NCBI GenBank assembly: GCA_009783265.1
Contig: WRHM01000002.1
Coordinates: 1-64,000, forward strand
From: Oscillospiraceae bacterium
Lineage (GTDB): Bacteria > Bacillota > Clostridia > Oscillospirales > WRJC01
DNA: 64,000 bases
Direction of reading: 5' to 3'
Part shown: positions 1-8,456 of the stretch, piece by piece
Layout: the number at the start of each line of letters is the position of its first letter
Numbering within the stretch: position 1 is the stretch's first letter
The notes under the pieces: model-generated
Databases searched by the model: none
Told to the model about the DNA's origin: nothing
What the model saw: only the letters and a program-made list of their open reading frames with translations
Translations under genes and position numbers: made by a program

Positions 1-450
1 ATAGTCGGGCAGTCTGTCGATGGTTCGTTTGTTTTTGTTCACGAGCTGCTCAACGCTTGAGTGATGGGGGAAGCAAAATTTAGCTCCTGCTTTGGCGCTG
101 TTCTTGATTATCTGTTCAGTTTCTGCGCGTGCTTCTTTTGTATCGTCCATATTCATCCAAGGCGTGTCGATTTGAATTAATTCTATACCGGTTTTATCCT
201 GAAAATATTTTATAGAATCCACAAGTATTTTATCTATGCTTGTAACTCCCAGAATTGCGTCTATACCGTGATTTGTGAAAGTTTTGAGGGTAGGGAAGAC
301 ATCCTCAACCGTTTTATTAGTATTGCGAATATCCATATCGGCGGCGTGTCCTGTATGGCTGTATCCTACCAGCCAGTTTGTGCCTATAAGCATACGGGGC
401 AAACTAACGCCGTCTACTTCGGTTCTTGGGAATTGTTTATATTCTGACAT
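1..450 (-). CDS. Partial conserved hypothetical protein (N-terminal 150 residues)
   Basis: An open frame begins at ATG 450, behind a GAAAGGAA-type ribosome site, and runs off the left edge without a stop, so only the N-terminal 150 residues are visible. It starts MSEYKQFPRTEVDGVSLPRM. It has segments (GIDAILGV, IELIQIDTPWMN, KAGAKFCFPHH) that look like successive beta strands of a TIM-barrel enzyme, but I cannot name the family. It follows the solute-binding lipoprotein gene on the same strand with a 38-nt gap, so the two are probably co-transcribed. A sugar-related enzyme would fit this position, but that is inference only. Confidence 0.7.
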   Translation of the reverse strand, partial: MSEYKQFPRTEVDGVSLPRMLIGTNWLVGYSHTGHAADMDIRNTNKTVEDVFPTLKTFTNHGIDAILGVTSIDKILVDSIKYFQDKTGIELIQIDTPWMNMDDTKEARAETEQIIKNSAKAGAKFCFPHHSSVEQLVNKNKRTIDRLPDY

Positions 451-488
451 AATAAATTATTCCTTTCGTTTTATAATTATATTATTTA

Positions 489-2030
489 TTAATCAATCTT
501 TTCGAATTTTTCTATGGCTTTATCTATATCTTTTTGCATTTTCGGTTCTAATTTATCAAACAGTGAAGCGAGATCAGAATTATTTTTCATCGACATCCAA
601 ATTAAATCGCTGCTGAAATTGCCGTAATTGGCTATTTCTCCTAAATCCCATACCCTGTTTTTGAAAATTATATCGAGCATATCTGCGGAACTGTCGTCGC
701 GTGCCATTTTCGTTTTCAGCGTGACTTCATAATATGCCGGCATAGTCGTATATTTTGACTCGGCGCAGATAGCTTCAAGTATATGCCCTGTTCTCGCGGG
801 GTCAGACGCGGTTACGGGAACACACATGATAAGCCCTGTGTGACTGATAACGTCGGTGTAATAATCATCCTGATTTTCATTGAGCTTAGGTATCGGCAAT
901 ATTCCGAAGTCTTTATCCATTGACCTGAGATTTTCAACTATTCTCAGCCTTACCCACATAAACAAAGCCCTGTTGCTCATGAATATTTCTTCGGATACCG
1001 GATATATCGCGGGAACTTTACCTTCGATATGGTGGGCATTATGGGTAAAATCATTATACATTACTTTGTAACACGCTTCCATTGCGGCAAACGACCTTTC
1101 CCCTCCGAATACTATGTACGGATAGTCGTTTTCGTCTTTTTTAGTAATATATTCGTTCGCGCCGTGTAAAAAGCTGATAAGCGTATCCCGCTGACCGATA
1201 AGTCCGTAACGGTCGTCAGTATAATTCATCTGCCCGTCGCCGTTTAAATCCATAGACGCGTCTTTGCACATATCATACAATTTGTCCATAGTCCATTTGC
1301 CTTCTTTTACGATTGGGTACGGGTCGTCAAGCGCGAGGTCTTTTAACAGTTCTTTATTAAAAACAAACCCTGTGCAGGTATCATTGTTTACCATTAATAA
1401 ATCTCCCGAAGTAAAAAACAATTTCCCGCCGAATGACAGAGCCGAGTTTGCAGCCTGATCCCACCACGGCTGAGTCAATTCGAGATTTTCGACTTCGTGC
1501 AGATTCAAAAAAATCCCGGTCAGAGCAAGGCTTGGAGCATTTCGCATTTGCACTTCTGCCATGTCATAAATATCATCACCCGATTTTACCGCTTTATTAA
1601 CATCGCTCCCTACGTCGTTGTCTTTTCTATAAGTCTCTTCAATTTTAAAATTATATTTGTCCTCAATATATACGTTTCTTTTGTAAACGGCGTCGTTTAT
1701 AGTATCTCCGTTTTCTTCTGCGGCGTACACGTCTCTCGGATTCCAGTCGAGCCAGTCTCCGGAAGAGCTGTTTCTTACTATAACTCTAAAAGTATAACCT
1801 TCGAAGTTCGCATCGCCTAAATCAGGCAGCAATTTTACTTCTGCAGGTGCTTCGCCGGAATCGTTGTCGTCTCCGGTTTCGTTGTTTCCCTCTTTTTCAG
1901 AAATCGTGTTACCGTCAGTTTTTTTAGTTTCTTCGGTATTTCCGCCGCATGCTGTGAACATTGAAATTATCAAAGTCAGAATTATTAAACTAATAATAAT
2001 TTTTAATTTACTTGACTTTAATTTTGCCAT
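489..2030 (-). CDS. Extracellular solute-binding lipoprotein, carbohydrate ABC transporter type
   Basis: The 513-residue product begins with a basic and hydrophobic signal peptide ending in a lipobox (MFTACGG, Cys about residue 28), then an acidic Asn/Glu/Asp-rich linker. It is therefore a lipoprotein displayed on the outer face of the membrane. The body (residues about 70-510) has the length and Trp/Tyr-rich pattern of sugar-binding proteins of the family 1 type (QPWWDQAANSALSFGGKLFF, DLNGDGQMNYTDDRYGL). Such proteins capture oligosaccharides for an ABC importer, but no permease or ATPase gene is adjacent here. The start is supported by TTAGGAGGA upstream. Substrate unknown. The lgt gene that would lipidate it lies just upstream on the same strand. 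Confidence 0.85.
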   Translation of the reverse strand: MAKLKSSKLKIIISLIILTLIISMFTACGGNTEETKKTDGNTISEKEGNNETGDDNDSGEAPAEVKLLPDLGDANFEGYTFRVIVRNSSSGDWLDWNPRDVYAAEENGDTINDAVYKRNVYIEDKYNFKIEETYRKDNDVGSDVNKAVKSGDDIYDMAEVQMRNAPSLALTGIFLNLHEVENLELTQPWWDQAANSALSFGGKLFFTSGDLLMVNNDTCTGFVFNKELLKDLALDDPYPIVKEGKWTMDKLYDMCKDASMDLNGDGQMNYTDDRYGLIGQRDTLISFLHGANEYITKKDENDYPYIVFGGERSFAAMEACYKVMYNDFTHNAHHIEGKVPAIYPVSEEIFMSNRALFMWVRLRIVENLRSMDKDFGILPIPKLNENQDDYYTDVISHTGLIMCVPVTASDPARTGHILEAICAESKYTTMPAYYEVTLKTKMARDDSSADMLDIIFKNRVWDLGEIANYGNFSSDLIWMSMKNNSDLASLFDKLEPKMQKDIDKAIEKFEKID

Positions 2031-2095
2031 AAATTAATCCTCCTAAAAATTATTTATTTATATATTTTTTAAAATAAATTTCAAGATATGTTATG

Positions 2096-3043
2096 TTATT
2101 CGTTTTTTGCGTCATTTTCAGCATTTTTGGCTTTTTCAGGCTCATCGGCTTCATCAGTTTTATCATCGTCTGCGTCAATTTCTGCCGGAAGTTTATTTTT
2201 TGCCGCTGTATATACTCCCTCATACGCTTCGTTTTCAAGTTTTTGATTTTTATATTTGATAAACAATAAAACAAACAAAGCTATCCCTATAACAAAACAC
2301 AAAAACGCTACAATCTGCGATATTCTGAAGACGCCTAATTTAAGCGTATCGTTCCCTCTGATACCTTCTGTAAACATTCTCCCGAAGCCGTACCATGATA
2401 TATAAGTTAAAAATATTTGACCGTCAAATTTTTTCTTTTTATATATAAGATTTATAATTATAAACCCGATCAAATTCCATAAAATTTCATAAAGAAAAAG
2501 CGGATGAACCGGCTCAGCTCCGTTTATAGACATTCCCCATGGTAACCCTGTTGCGATTCCGTAGGCTTCGGCATTTGTGAAATTGCCCCACCTGCCGATA
2601 ATCTGACCGAGCATAACTGCCGGAGCCGCAGAATCAAAAACTTTTAAAAAAGATATTTTTTTGTATTTGCAGACTAAAAATCCCGCTAAAAATCCTAAAA
2701 TTATGCCGCCGTAAACAGCGAGCCCGCCTTCCCAGACAGCGATAATATCATAAAAAGTTTTGAACATATCAGGCCGTGGCTTAAATATTATATAATATAA
2801 TCTTGCTCCTATTATTGCCGCAGGTATTGAAAAAATCGCTATATCCATCATATCGTCCACAACTATTCCGTTATTTTTTTTCCCTCTCCAAAAAGAATAA
2901 AAAATCCCGCTCAAAATTCCGAGCATTACAAATATTCCGTACCATGCTATATCCCTGCCGCTCCAAAAAACATTTTTTATCACGATAGGGTCAATCTCAA
3001 AAGGCCCTATGCCAATTCCCGGAAACTCTATAATATTACTCAT
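2096..3043 (-). CDS. lgt: Prolipoprotein diacylglyceryl transferase
   Basis: This integral membrane enzyme transfers diacylglycerol from phosphatidylglycerol to the lipobox cysteine of prolipoproteins. The 315-residue product has the expected series of membrane segments and the Lgt signature GRWGNFTNAEAYG near residues 152-164. The N-terminal segment (FPGIGIGPFEIDPIVI) and the RLYY motif are also typical. After the last membrane helix there is an extra charged tail of about 45 residues rich in Asp, Glu and Lys, which is longer than in most Lgt proteins. The gene follows queT with a 46-nt gap and is preceded by AAGGAGAAG, so it may be read from the queT promoter. Lipoproteins are encoded nearby at 489 and 40125. 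Confidence 0.95.
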   Translation of the reverse strand: MSNIIEFPGIGIGPFEIDPIVIKNVFWSGRDIAWYGIFVMLGILSGIFYSFWRGKKNNGIVVDDMMDIAIFSIPAAIIGARLYYIIFKPRPDMFKTFYDIIAVWEGGLAVYGGIILGFLAGFLVCKYKKISFLKVFDSAAPAVMLGQIIGRWGNFTNAEAYGIATGLPWGMSINGAEPVHPLFLYEILWNLIGFIIINLIYKKKKFDGQIFLTYISWYGFGRMFTEGIRGNDTLKLGVFRISQIVAFLCFVIGIALFVLLFIKYKNQKLENEAYEGVYTAAKNKLPAEIDADDDKTDEADEPEKAKNAENDAKNE

Positions 3044-3089
3044 GCTTTTTTTCTTCTCCTTTATCCCTTTTTTTATCTTATCATATTTT

Positions 3090-3581
3090 TTATTCCCTAA
3101 GCAAATCTATAAATCTTTTATTGTTTTTTTCGACAGCGTGAAACACTAATACGCCGATTAAAACTACGGCAAATTCACCGGCTGCCACGCTTATCATACA
3201 AAACCAGAGAGCGTAAGGCACTTTAAATATATAAAATAACATCAAGCCTATTATAATCCCATTAATTATTGCCGCAGCAGGGGCTATAATTATTTTATTT
3301 ACAGTTTTATTTTGTATTAATATTATAATCAATAATACAAAAACTGTCGCAAGCGTTCCGAAAATCATGTCATAAGCGCCGTTTAGCATATTCGCGATAA
3401 ACGTTCCCAATATAACCGGAATGCAATATTTTTTGTTATATAAAACCAAAATTAATAAAATTTCAGCTATTCTAAACTGGATAAGCCCATAACTCATAAA
3501 GGCGAACGCGTAACATAAAACTACATAAAGCGCGGCTGTTATAGCCATTTTGGTTAATTCTCTGACTTGCGCATTTTTCAT
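3090..3581 (-). CDS. queT: QueT family queuosine-precursor transporter
   Basis: The 163-residue, very hydrophobic protein has about five or six membrane segments. It carries the QueT-family N-terminal pattern (ELTKMAITAALYVVL, then QFRIAEILLILVLYNK and a GTFIANMLNG segment). QueT proteins are thought to be substrate-binding (S) components of ECF-type importers for queuosine precursors. No ECF ATPase or T component is encoded nearby, so a shared ECF module would be needed. A preQ1-I type riboswitch in the leader strongly supports the substrate. Translation starts at ATG 3581, and the GGGG of the aptamer tail serves as the ribosome-binding site. lgt follows 46 nt downstream. Confidence 0.9.
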   Translation of the reverse strand: MKNAQVRELTKMAITAALYVVLCYAFAFMSYGLIQFRIAEILLILVLYNKKYCIPVILGTFIANMLNGAYDMIFGTLATVFVLLIIILIQNKTVNKIIIAPAAAIINGIIIGLMLFYIFKVPYALWFCMISVAAGEFAVVLIGVLVFHAVEKNNKRFIDLLRE

Positions 3582-3594
3582 TATTTAATTTTAA

Positions 3595-3637
3595 CCCCTT
3601 GTTTTAATTTTGCTGTGGTTATCAAGGCAACACAGCG
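3595..3637 (-). promoter_or_regulatory. preQ1-I riboswitch upstream of queT
   Basis: On the minus strand the leader folds as a small H-type pseudoknot. A stem CTGTG/CACAG encloses the loop TTGCCTTGATAAC and is followed by an A-rich tail AAAATTAAAACAAGGGG. The loop CCTTG can pair with the tail CAAGG. The AAAACAAGG tail and the GATAACC loop end match the compact preQ1-I class known from Thermoanaerobacter. The tail GGGG is also the only good Shine-Dalgarno sequence, 13 nt before the queT ATG. Ligand binding should therefore hide the ribosome site and lower QueT synthesis. Confidence 0.85.
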
Positions 3638-3661
3638 ATTTTTATATAAACATACAAAACC

Positions 3662-3691
3662 ATTATACTATAATATAATTTTCGATAACAA
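3662..3691 (-). promoter_or_regulatory. Promoter for queT (and probably lgt)
   Basis: Minus-strand TTGTTA (3691-3686) and TATAAT (3667-3662) are separated by 18 nt. The predicted transcription start lies about 20 nt before the preQ1 aptamer. Confidence 0.6.
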
Positions 3692-3712
3692 GTATAAACA
3701 ATTAAAAATCTG

Positions 3713-4171
3713 TTAAATCCATTTTATAAATCCGGTTTTATCGTTTTTATTAAACCCGCATTTCTCATAAAATCTCAGAGTGCTTTCTTTTTTTGAGCCT
3801 GTCATAAGCATAATTTTATAGCATTTATTATCTTTTGCGATTTTTTCTGCGTAATCTATCAATGCCGAAGCATAGCCGTTATTTCTGTGATTTTCATGAG
3901 TGACTACGTTTTCAATTAACGCGTACGGCCGTAAATTATGAGTTAAATTTCGTATAATTATTAAAGTCACGGAAGATACTGTTTTTGAATCAATTTCACC
4001 GACTAATAAGTGATAATCCGGATCCACAATCAATTTTACAAGCAAATCTGTCCATTTAAAAATATCCTGCGGTTCGTCTTGCGGAGCTTTTGGGGATTTA
4101 GTCAGATGATTCATATATAAATCATATAAATCCGGCAAATCCTCTAAAACAACTTCTCTGATTTTTAACAT
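3713..4171 (-). CDS. GNAT family N-acetyltransferase
   Basis: The 152-residue product has the single-domain GNAT layout: an N-terminal strand-helix (LKIREVVLEDLPDLYDLYMN), a central pair of strands, and the acetyl-CoA loop HENHRNNGYASALIDYAEKI, which matches the R/Q-x-x-G-x-A/G motif. It ends with LRFYEKCGFNKNDKTGF, the usual C-terminal motif B. It would move an acetyl group from acetyl-CoA to an amine, but the substrate cannot be read from sequence. It lies 20 nt downstream of the radical SAM gene on the same strand, so the two are likely one transcript. Confidence 0.9.
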   Translation of the reverse strand: MLKIREVVLEDLPDLYDLYMNHLTKSPKAPQDEPQDIFKWTDLLVKLIVDPDYHLLVGEIDSKTVSSVTLIIIRNLTHNLRPYALIENVVTHENHRNNGYASALIDYAEKIAKDNKCYKIMLMTGSKKESTLRFYEKCGFNKNDKTGFIKWI

Positions 4172-4191
4172 AAAAATTTCCCTATTTATTT

Positions 4192-5388
4192 TTATATTTT
4201 TATATTTTTAATAATATCGTTCAAATGCGGTTCAGCAAAACAATAAAAATTATATAACGCCTCGCAGTATATATTCTCTCCGGCAAAACCGTCTTTTTTG
4301 TTATCCCTGTCTCTTCTGCATCCGCCCCTGCATAAATAATAAACTTTGCACGCCTCGCATTTTTCGCGTTCTTGTTCAAAATAATTTTTATATAACGAAG
4401 TTTCGCGAAATTTTTGCATATTAGGCGAACTATATAAATCTTCAAACGACATATCAAGAATATTTCCGGTTTTCCAGTTGTCAACACAATAAAAATCGCA
4501 CGGATAAACCGACCCGTCGGATTCGATTACAAACTGGCCGGTACAAAATCCGTAAGTCCCGCATTGTTCCGGCGGATAACCCGCCGCGATTCTTACTAAA
4601 TTATCAAAAAAACGTATGCTTATATATTTATTTTTTATAAAATCGCTATACCATAAATTAAATAAATTAATCAAAAATTTTTCGTATAATTCCGGCGTAA
4701 GATAATGCGATGCAGGGCGCGGCGACTCCGACGCGCCGGGAATTTTATCAAACGAAACGCCGGGAAAATCGTCCCCGACAAGCGGCTCAAGGCACGGGAT
4801 AAACTGCAAATAAAAAAATCCGCGTTTTTTATAAAAATTATATATTTTTTCGATATGTTTGGCAGTCTGTGCAGTTATAACTGTCAAAATATTATAATCT
4901 ATTTTTAATTTGTCAAATAATTCGGCGGTTTTTATTATTTTATTATAAGTCCCGTCGTTTTTGGCATCAATTCTGAAATAATCGTTTATTTCTTTAACCC
5001 CGTCAAGTGAAAGACCGACGAGAAAATTATTATCTTTTAAAAATTTTGCAAAATCTTCGCTAATATTTATCCCATTTGTCTGGATAGAATAATTTACCTG
5101 AAGCTTTTTACTGCTATTTTTTATAGTTTTATTTACGCAATAAATAAAATAACGAAAATAATCAAACCCCGCAAGAGACGGCTCTCCTCCCTGAAAAGCG
5201 AACGATATGCTTTTTTCGGCTGCATTCACGGCGTTTTCTATAAGAATATCGGCGACGTCATTTTGCATTATTCCGTAAGATTTAATGTTTCTGTTGTCCG
5301 CCAAATCGTGATAAAAACAATATCTGCATTTTAAATTGCATAAACTCGAAGCGGGTTTTATTAAAAGAGATAAATGTTCTGTTCCCAC
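4192..5388 (-). CDS. Anaerobic sulfatase maturase-like radical SAM/SPASM protein
   Basis: The 398-residue protein has the radical SAM cysteine motif CNLKCRYCFYHD near residue 17, which binds the [4Fe-4S] cluster and S-adenosylmethionine. It also has the GGEPSLAG motif, and a C-terminal SPASM region with many cysteines (CGTYGFCTG, YPCDFYC, CEACKVYYLCRGGC) that binds auxiliary clusters. The whole pattern is that of anSME enzymes, which oxidise a Ser or Cys of sulfatases to formylglycine under anaerobic conditions. No sulfatase gene lies in the window, so the client protein is elsewhere or is different. The start is GTG 5388 behind AAGGAG. The GNAT gene follows directly. Confidence 0.88.
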   Translation of the reverse strand: MGTEHLSLLIKPASSLCNLKCRYCFYHDLADNRNIKSYGIMQNDVADILIENAVNAAEKSISFAFQGGEPSLAGFDYFRYFIYCVNKTIKNSSKKLQVNYSIQTNGINISEDFAKFLKDNNFLVGLSLDGVKEINDYFRIDAKNDGTYNKIIKTAELFDKLKIDYNILTVITAQTAKHIEKIYNFYKKRGFFYLQFIPCLEPLVGDDFPGVSFDKIPGASESPRPASHYLTPELYEKFLINLFNLWYSDFIKNKYISIRFFDNLVRIAAGYPPEQCGTYGFCTGQFVIESDGSVYPCDFYCVDNWKTGNILDMSFEDLYSSPNMQKFRETSLYKNYFEQEREKCEACKVYYLCRGGCRRDRDNKKDGFAGENIYCEALYNFYCFAEPHLNDIIKNIKI

Positions 5389-5429
5389 TTTTAACTCCTT
5401 ATTACGTTATCTCTTTTGATTTTTTTAAT

Positions 5430-6827
5430 CTAATCCGTCAATATATTTTTCAACGGACAGTCGTCATATATATTAAATAAAATCCTGTCTGAAAACAACA
5501 TACATAAAACATCAGTAATCCCGTTTTCGGCAATATATTCGTTCAAGTATATTTTTTTTCTGTCCCACGGATAATATAAATATGTTTCGTCGAAATTAGC
5601 CGCAATCAGCCAAGCCGACCCCCATGTAAAAGAATCGCCGATAATCAAAAGTTTTCTTCCCGTATTATTTGTCTCGTATGTATATTTATTCCTGCGTTTA
5701 TAATATATTTCATAATGGTCCGCAAACCTGCTTTTATTAAAAGTCCCGTTTTCATATTCGCCAATAACATCAGAAATATTATATTTATTATTTTCCGGCA
5801 AATCAATATCCATTACAGTAAATGTCTCGTAAAACCGCTGGAAAGAAGAAATCCGCGACGCAGAACCTCTCATTTGCACGCCGTCATAAGAAATTAAGCC
5901 GTTTAATTTAACCGGCGCGCCTATTTCCGGCGAAACTTTGCTTATCATATCTATAATATCGCAATAACCGCTGTAAGCTCCCAAAGCCGACCAGTGATGA
6001 TCCGTCCTGAATATATTTTCCATTCTTTTTTCTAAAGTATCTACGTCTAACGCGCTTTTGCCTTTTGTGTTTTCTATTCTGTCCATAAATTCATTAAAAT
6101 AAGAAGCCGTCGATATTTCATTTGGGATTATTTTCGTAAAATATTCTGCGTCCTGCATTCTTTTGCCGATATACAAATAAAAATTCGCGTTTGATTTAAC
6201 AGTTGCGGCGGATATTCTGTTGATATGTTCGATCTGTTTTTCCATATTTGCTCTAAGCGTTTCTTCGGGGAAAGACAACGCCGTATCTATAAAACTTTCT
6301 ATTCTATCTTCATTTGAATCAGACGGCGATATGGCGTAATATTTATGTAATCCGTCGTTTATAACCATCATTGTGGAAAATTCGATTTCGTCTATAATAG
6401 ACAATTCTTCATTTTCGTTATTATCATTTGGATTATCTGAGTTAAGTAAATTAATTGAATCTGCGGAACTTGAATTTTTAGAAATATTTTCGAGTAAATC
6501 CGTAAAAGCGTAAGACATATCGCTGTCCGCGGTTTTCAAAAAAGTGACAATTCCGCCGTACATAGGCAGATAATTTGTATATAAATTATCAAGTTCCGCT
6601 TTTCCCTCTTCGATTTTATTTAAAACGCCTGCAAAAGCCCCGCTTGTATAAATTTTATCGGGGATTTTATAATTTTTAATATCTTCGGATTTCAAAACGC
6701 CGGTTTTATCTAAAATATAAGTCAACGGACACCATAAAAATAAAAATAAAAATATCGTGCAGGTTATAATTATATATAATCTGTTACGAAAATTTTTATT
6801 TGCGTTTTTATTATTTGGTAAATCCAT
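5430..6827 (-). CDS. DHHW family protein (AlgX/AlgJ-like, membrane-anchored)
   Basis: The 465-residue protein has one N-terminal membrane segment (residues about 17-38) and a large outside domain. The DHHW signature is seen in FRTDHHWSALGAYSGYCD. The SGNH-like GDSFTWGSAW serine motif follows near residue 396. This layout is shared with the DHHW family, relatives of alginate O-acetylation proteins AlgJ/AlgX, which act on cell-surface polysaccharides. No MBOAT acyltransferase, the usual partner, is seen next to it, so it may work with one encoded elsewhere. A Ser/Asn/Asp-rich stretch at about residues 105-140 is probably a flexible insert. It lies 41 nt upstream of the radical SAM gene on the same strand. 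Confidence 0.85.
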   Translation of the reverse strand: MDLPNNKNANKNFRNRLYIIITCTIFLFLFLWCPLTYILDKTGVLKSEDIKNYKIPDKIYTSGAFAGVLNKIEEGKAELDNLYTNYLPMYGGIVTFLKTADSDMSYAFTDLLENISKNSSSADSINLLNSDNPNDNNENEELSIIDEIEFSTMMVINDGLHKYYAISPSDSNEDRIESFIDTALSFPEETLRANMEKQIEHINRISAATVKSNANFYLYIGKRMQDAEYFTKIIPNEISTASYFNEFMDRIENTKGKSALDVDTLEKRMENIFRTDHHWSALGAYSGYCDIIDMISKVSPEIGAPVKLNGLISYDGVQMRGSASRISSFQRFYETFTVMDIDLPENNKYNISDVIGEYENGTFNKSRFADHYEIYYKRRNKYTYETNNTGRKLLIIGDSFTWGSAWLIAANFDETYLYYPWDRKKIYLNEYIAENGITDVLCMLFSDRILFNIYDDCPLKNILTD

Positions 6828-6883
6828 TTAATTTTATCCTTTTTATCTTTTGTTTTATAGATATTTACGAATAAAATGCCTAT

Positions 6884-6970
6884 TAGTAGGGGACGGCGTC
6901 CTCGACGTCCCGCCGAAAAAACCGGCGTTAAATCATATTTGCGGGCTGTCGGGGATGCCAGCCCCTACTA
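6884..6970. repeat. Palindromic MITE/REP-like element with 9-bp terminal inverted repeats
   Basis: This 87-bp intergenic element is bounded by TAGTAGGGG (6884-6892) and its exact reverse complement CCCCTACTA (6962-6970). Inside are two GC-rich foldback halves, one with GGACGGCGTCC...GACGTCCC and one with GGGCTGTC...GCCAGCCC, separated by an AT-rich centre that contains a CCGGCG-type hairpin. It is far richer in G+C than the surrounding DNA. The first 26 nt (6886-6911) recur exactly inside the REP-type transposase gene at 45786-45811. Confidence 0.75.
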
Positions 6971-7016
6971 TTCATATCCATACATAATATAAATTTCCTG
7001 CGTTTAAACAAACTTT

Positions 7017-8132
7017 CTACAATTCTATATTAGGCACATAAATCGCAGTCGATTTTGTCAAAGATTTCACTTCGTTCGCAGTCAGTTCTCTGCCGAGATT
7101 GCTCGACAAGAATATGCCTTCCTGTAAAAGCGACGTTTCAAGCGCGATTTTTGCCGTCGGGATTTGCTCGCACCGACCCAATAATACGTTTATCCAATGT
7201 ATCTGCGAAGAATCATACATAGAGTTTTCAGCGTGAACCGTGTGATTTCTGTAGTTCATCGCGCCTAAATCAATAGTCTGGTCAATCTGCAAATCTTCTT
7301 TTAACGTGTGATAACTAAGCGGGTCAAACATTAATCCGCCTTTATCTCCTGCAATCATAGAACGCCCGACTCCTCCCATGTGTATCGCCCATGATTCAAT
7401 AACGTCAAGAGATATATTATTTTCATAAACCGCGTAACCCGTCCCAAGTTCCTCAACGTCAAATCCGCTCTCGGTTTTCCTTTTTTCGTCAACTTCGACT
7501 TCCTGATATACTTTTCCAACTACTCGTTCGAGTTTCGGCAACCCCGTTAAATATAAAAGCTGCGACATTCTGTAAACGCCCATGTCAAATAAAGCCCCGC
7601 CTCTCGCCGTATGGCTGTTGACAAATTCTTTCGTGGCGTAGCCGTCAACAAAAGGCCTGCCCCTTCTTCTGAATCCGCATGACCTGACATGATAGATTTT
7701 TCCTAAATATCCGTTGTCGATTAAAATTTTAGAAGCTTTGGCGGCGTCCTCATAAAGCAGCGCAAGCTGTATATGCAGTTTTTTGCCAACTTTTTGCGCA
7801 GTCTCATACATTGATAAAGCGTCGGCATACGCGCCTGCCATAGGCTTTTCGCAATATGCGTGCCTGCCTGAATTTAAAACAGCATTAGTAACAGGAGCGT
7901 GAAGATTATTATGCAGGCATATATCAGCCGCGTCTATATCGTCCTCAAGAAGCATTTTGCCAATATGCGTAAATCTTTTTTTAATATCGTATTTATCGCC
8001 TATATAATTTAATCTTTCTTCGTTTATATCGCAGATAGCCGTGATTTCACAGTCTTTTATGTTTTTGTAATTTCTGATATGCTCTTCGCCGATTATACCG
8101 TTCCCGATAACTGCCACGCGGATTTTATCCAT
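7017..8132 (-). CDS. Gfo/Idh/MocA family NAD(P)-dependent oxidoreductase
   Basis: The 371-residue protein has the N-terminal Rossmann fold (VAVIGNGIIGEEHI) for NAD(P) and the family motif YCEKPMAG near residue 95. The EKP lysine is the usual catalytic residue. The C-terminal substrate-binding beta sheet domain includes GGALFDMGVYRM. Members oxidise or reduce sugars, inositols or sugar derivatives; the substrate here is not readable. It is a single gene, with a GGAGGAAAT site before ATG 8132 and the palindromic repeat 6884-6970 behind it. Two relatives are encoded at 20761 and 22963, but this copy is quite different from them. Confidence 0.9.
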   Translation of the reverse strand: MDKIRVAVIGNGIIGEEHIRNYKNIKDCEITAICDINEERLNYIGDKYDIKKRFTHIGKMLLEDDIDAADICLHNNLHAPVTNAVLNSGRHAYCEKPMAGAYADALSMYETAQKVGKKLHIQLALLYEDAAKASKILIDNGYLGKIYHVRSCGFRRRGRPFVDGYATKEFVNSHTARGGALFDMGVYRMSQLLYLTGLPKLERVVGKVYQEVEVDEKRKTESGFDVEELGTGYAVYENNISLDVIESWAIHMGGVGRSMIAGDKGGLMFDPLSYHTLKEDLQIDQTIDLGAMNYRNHTVHAENSMYDSSQIHWINVLLGRCEQIPTAKIALETSLLQEGIFLSSNLGRELTANEVKSLTKSTAIYVPNIEL

Positions 8133-8245
8133 AAAAATTTCCTCCGTTTTATTTTTTTATTTAATAAATAATTAAATTATTAACGCATATATAATTATAT
8201 AATATAATAAAAAAAATTACAATATATTTTTATATAATATTTTTA

Positions 8246-8274
8246 TTGACAAATAATAAAATATATTTTATAAT
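8246..8274 (+). promoter_or_regulatory. Consensus promoter for tRNA-Arg
   Basis: TTGACA (8246-8251), a 17-nt spacer and TATAAT (8269-8274) form a perfect consensus promoter. The mature tRNA begins 15 nt after the -10 box. Confidence 0.85.
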
Positions 8275-8288
8275 ATTAATAAATACAG

Positions 8289-8363
8289 GCCTCCATAGTA
8301 AAAGGGATATTACAGCCCCCTCCTAAGGGGCAGTTGCAGGTTCGAGTCCTGCTGGGGGTGCCA
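8289..8363 (+). tRNA. tRNA-Arg (anticodon CCT)
   Basis: The sequence folds into a complete cloverleaf. The acceptor GCCTCCA pairs with TGGGGGT, the D stem is GTAA/TTAC, and the anticodon stem GCCCC/GGGGC holds the loop CTCCTAA. The T stem is GCAGG/CCTGC with loop TTCGAGT, followed by discriminator G and an encoded CCA. The anticodon CCT reads the codon AGG. The acceptor stem has G-T pairs at positions 1-72 and 4-69. Confidence 0.93.
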
Positions 8364-8390
8364 GCAATTATTTATATCAAGAGTTTCAAG

Positions 8391-8433
8391 AAAATGCTTA
8401 CTTGTAATTTGTGTTTGCAAGTAAGCATTTTTT
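8391..8433. terminator. Bidirectional intrinsic terminator between tRNA-Arg and the diguanylate cyclase gene
   Basis: A 14-bp stem AAAATGCTTACTTG / CAAGTAAGCATTTT is followed by a T run on the plus strand and preceded by A residues. It can stop both the tRNA transcript and the converging GGDEF gene. Confidence 0.85.
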
Positions 8434-8456
8434 ATGATTTAATCAATAAATTTTAT

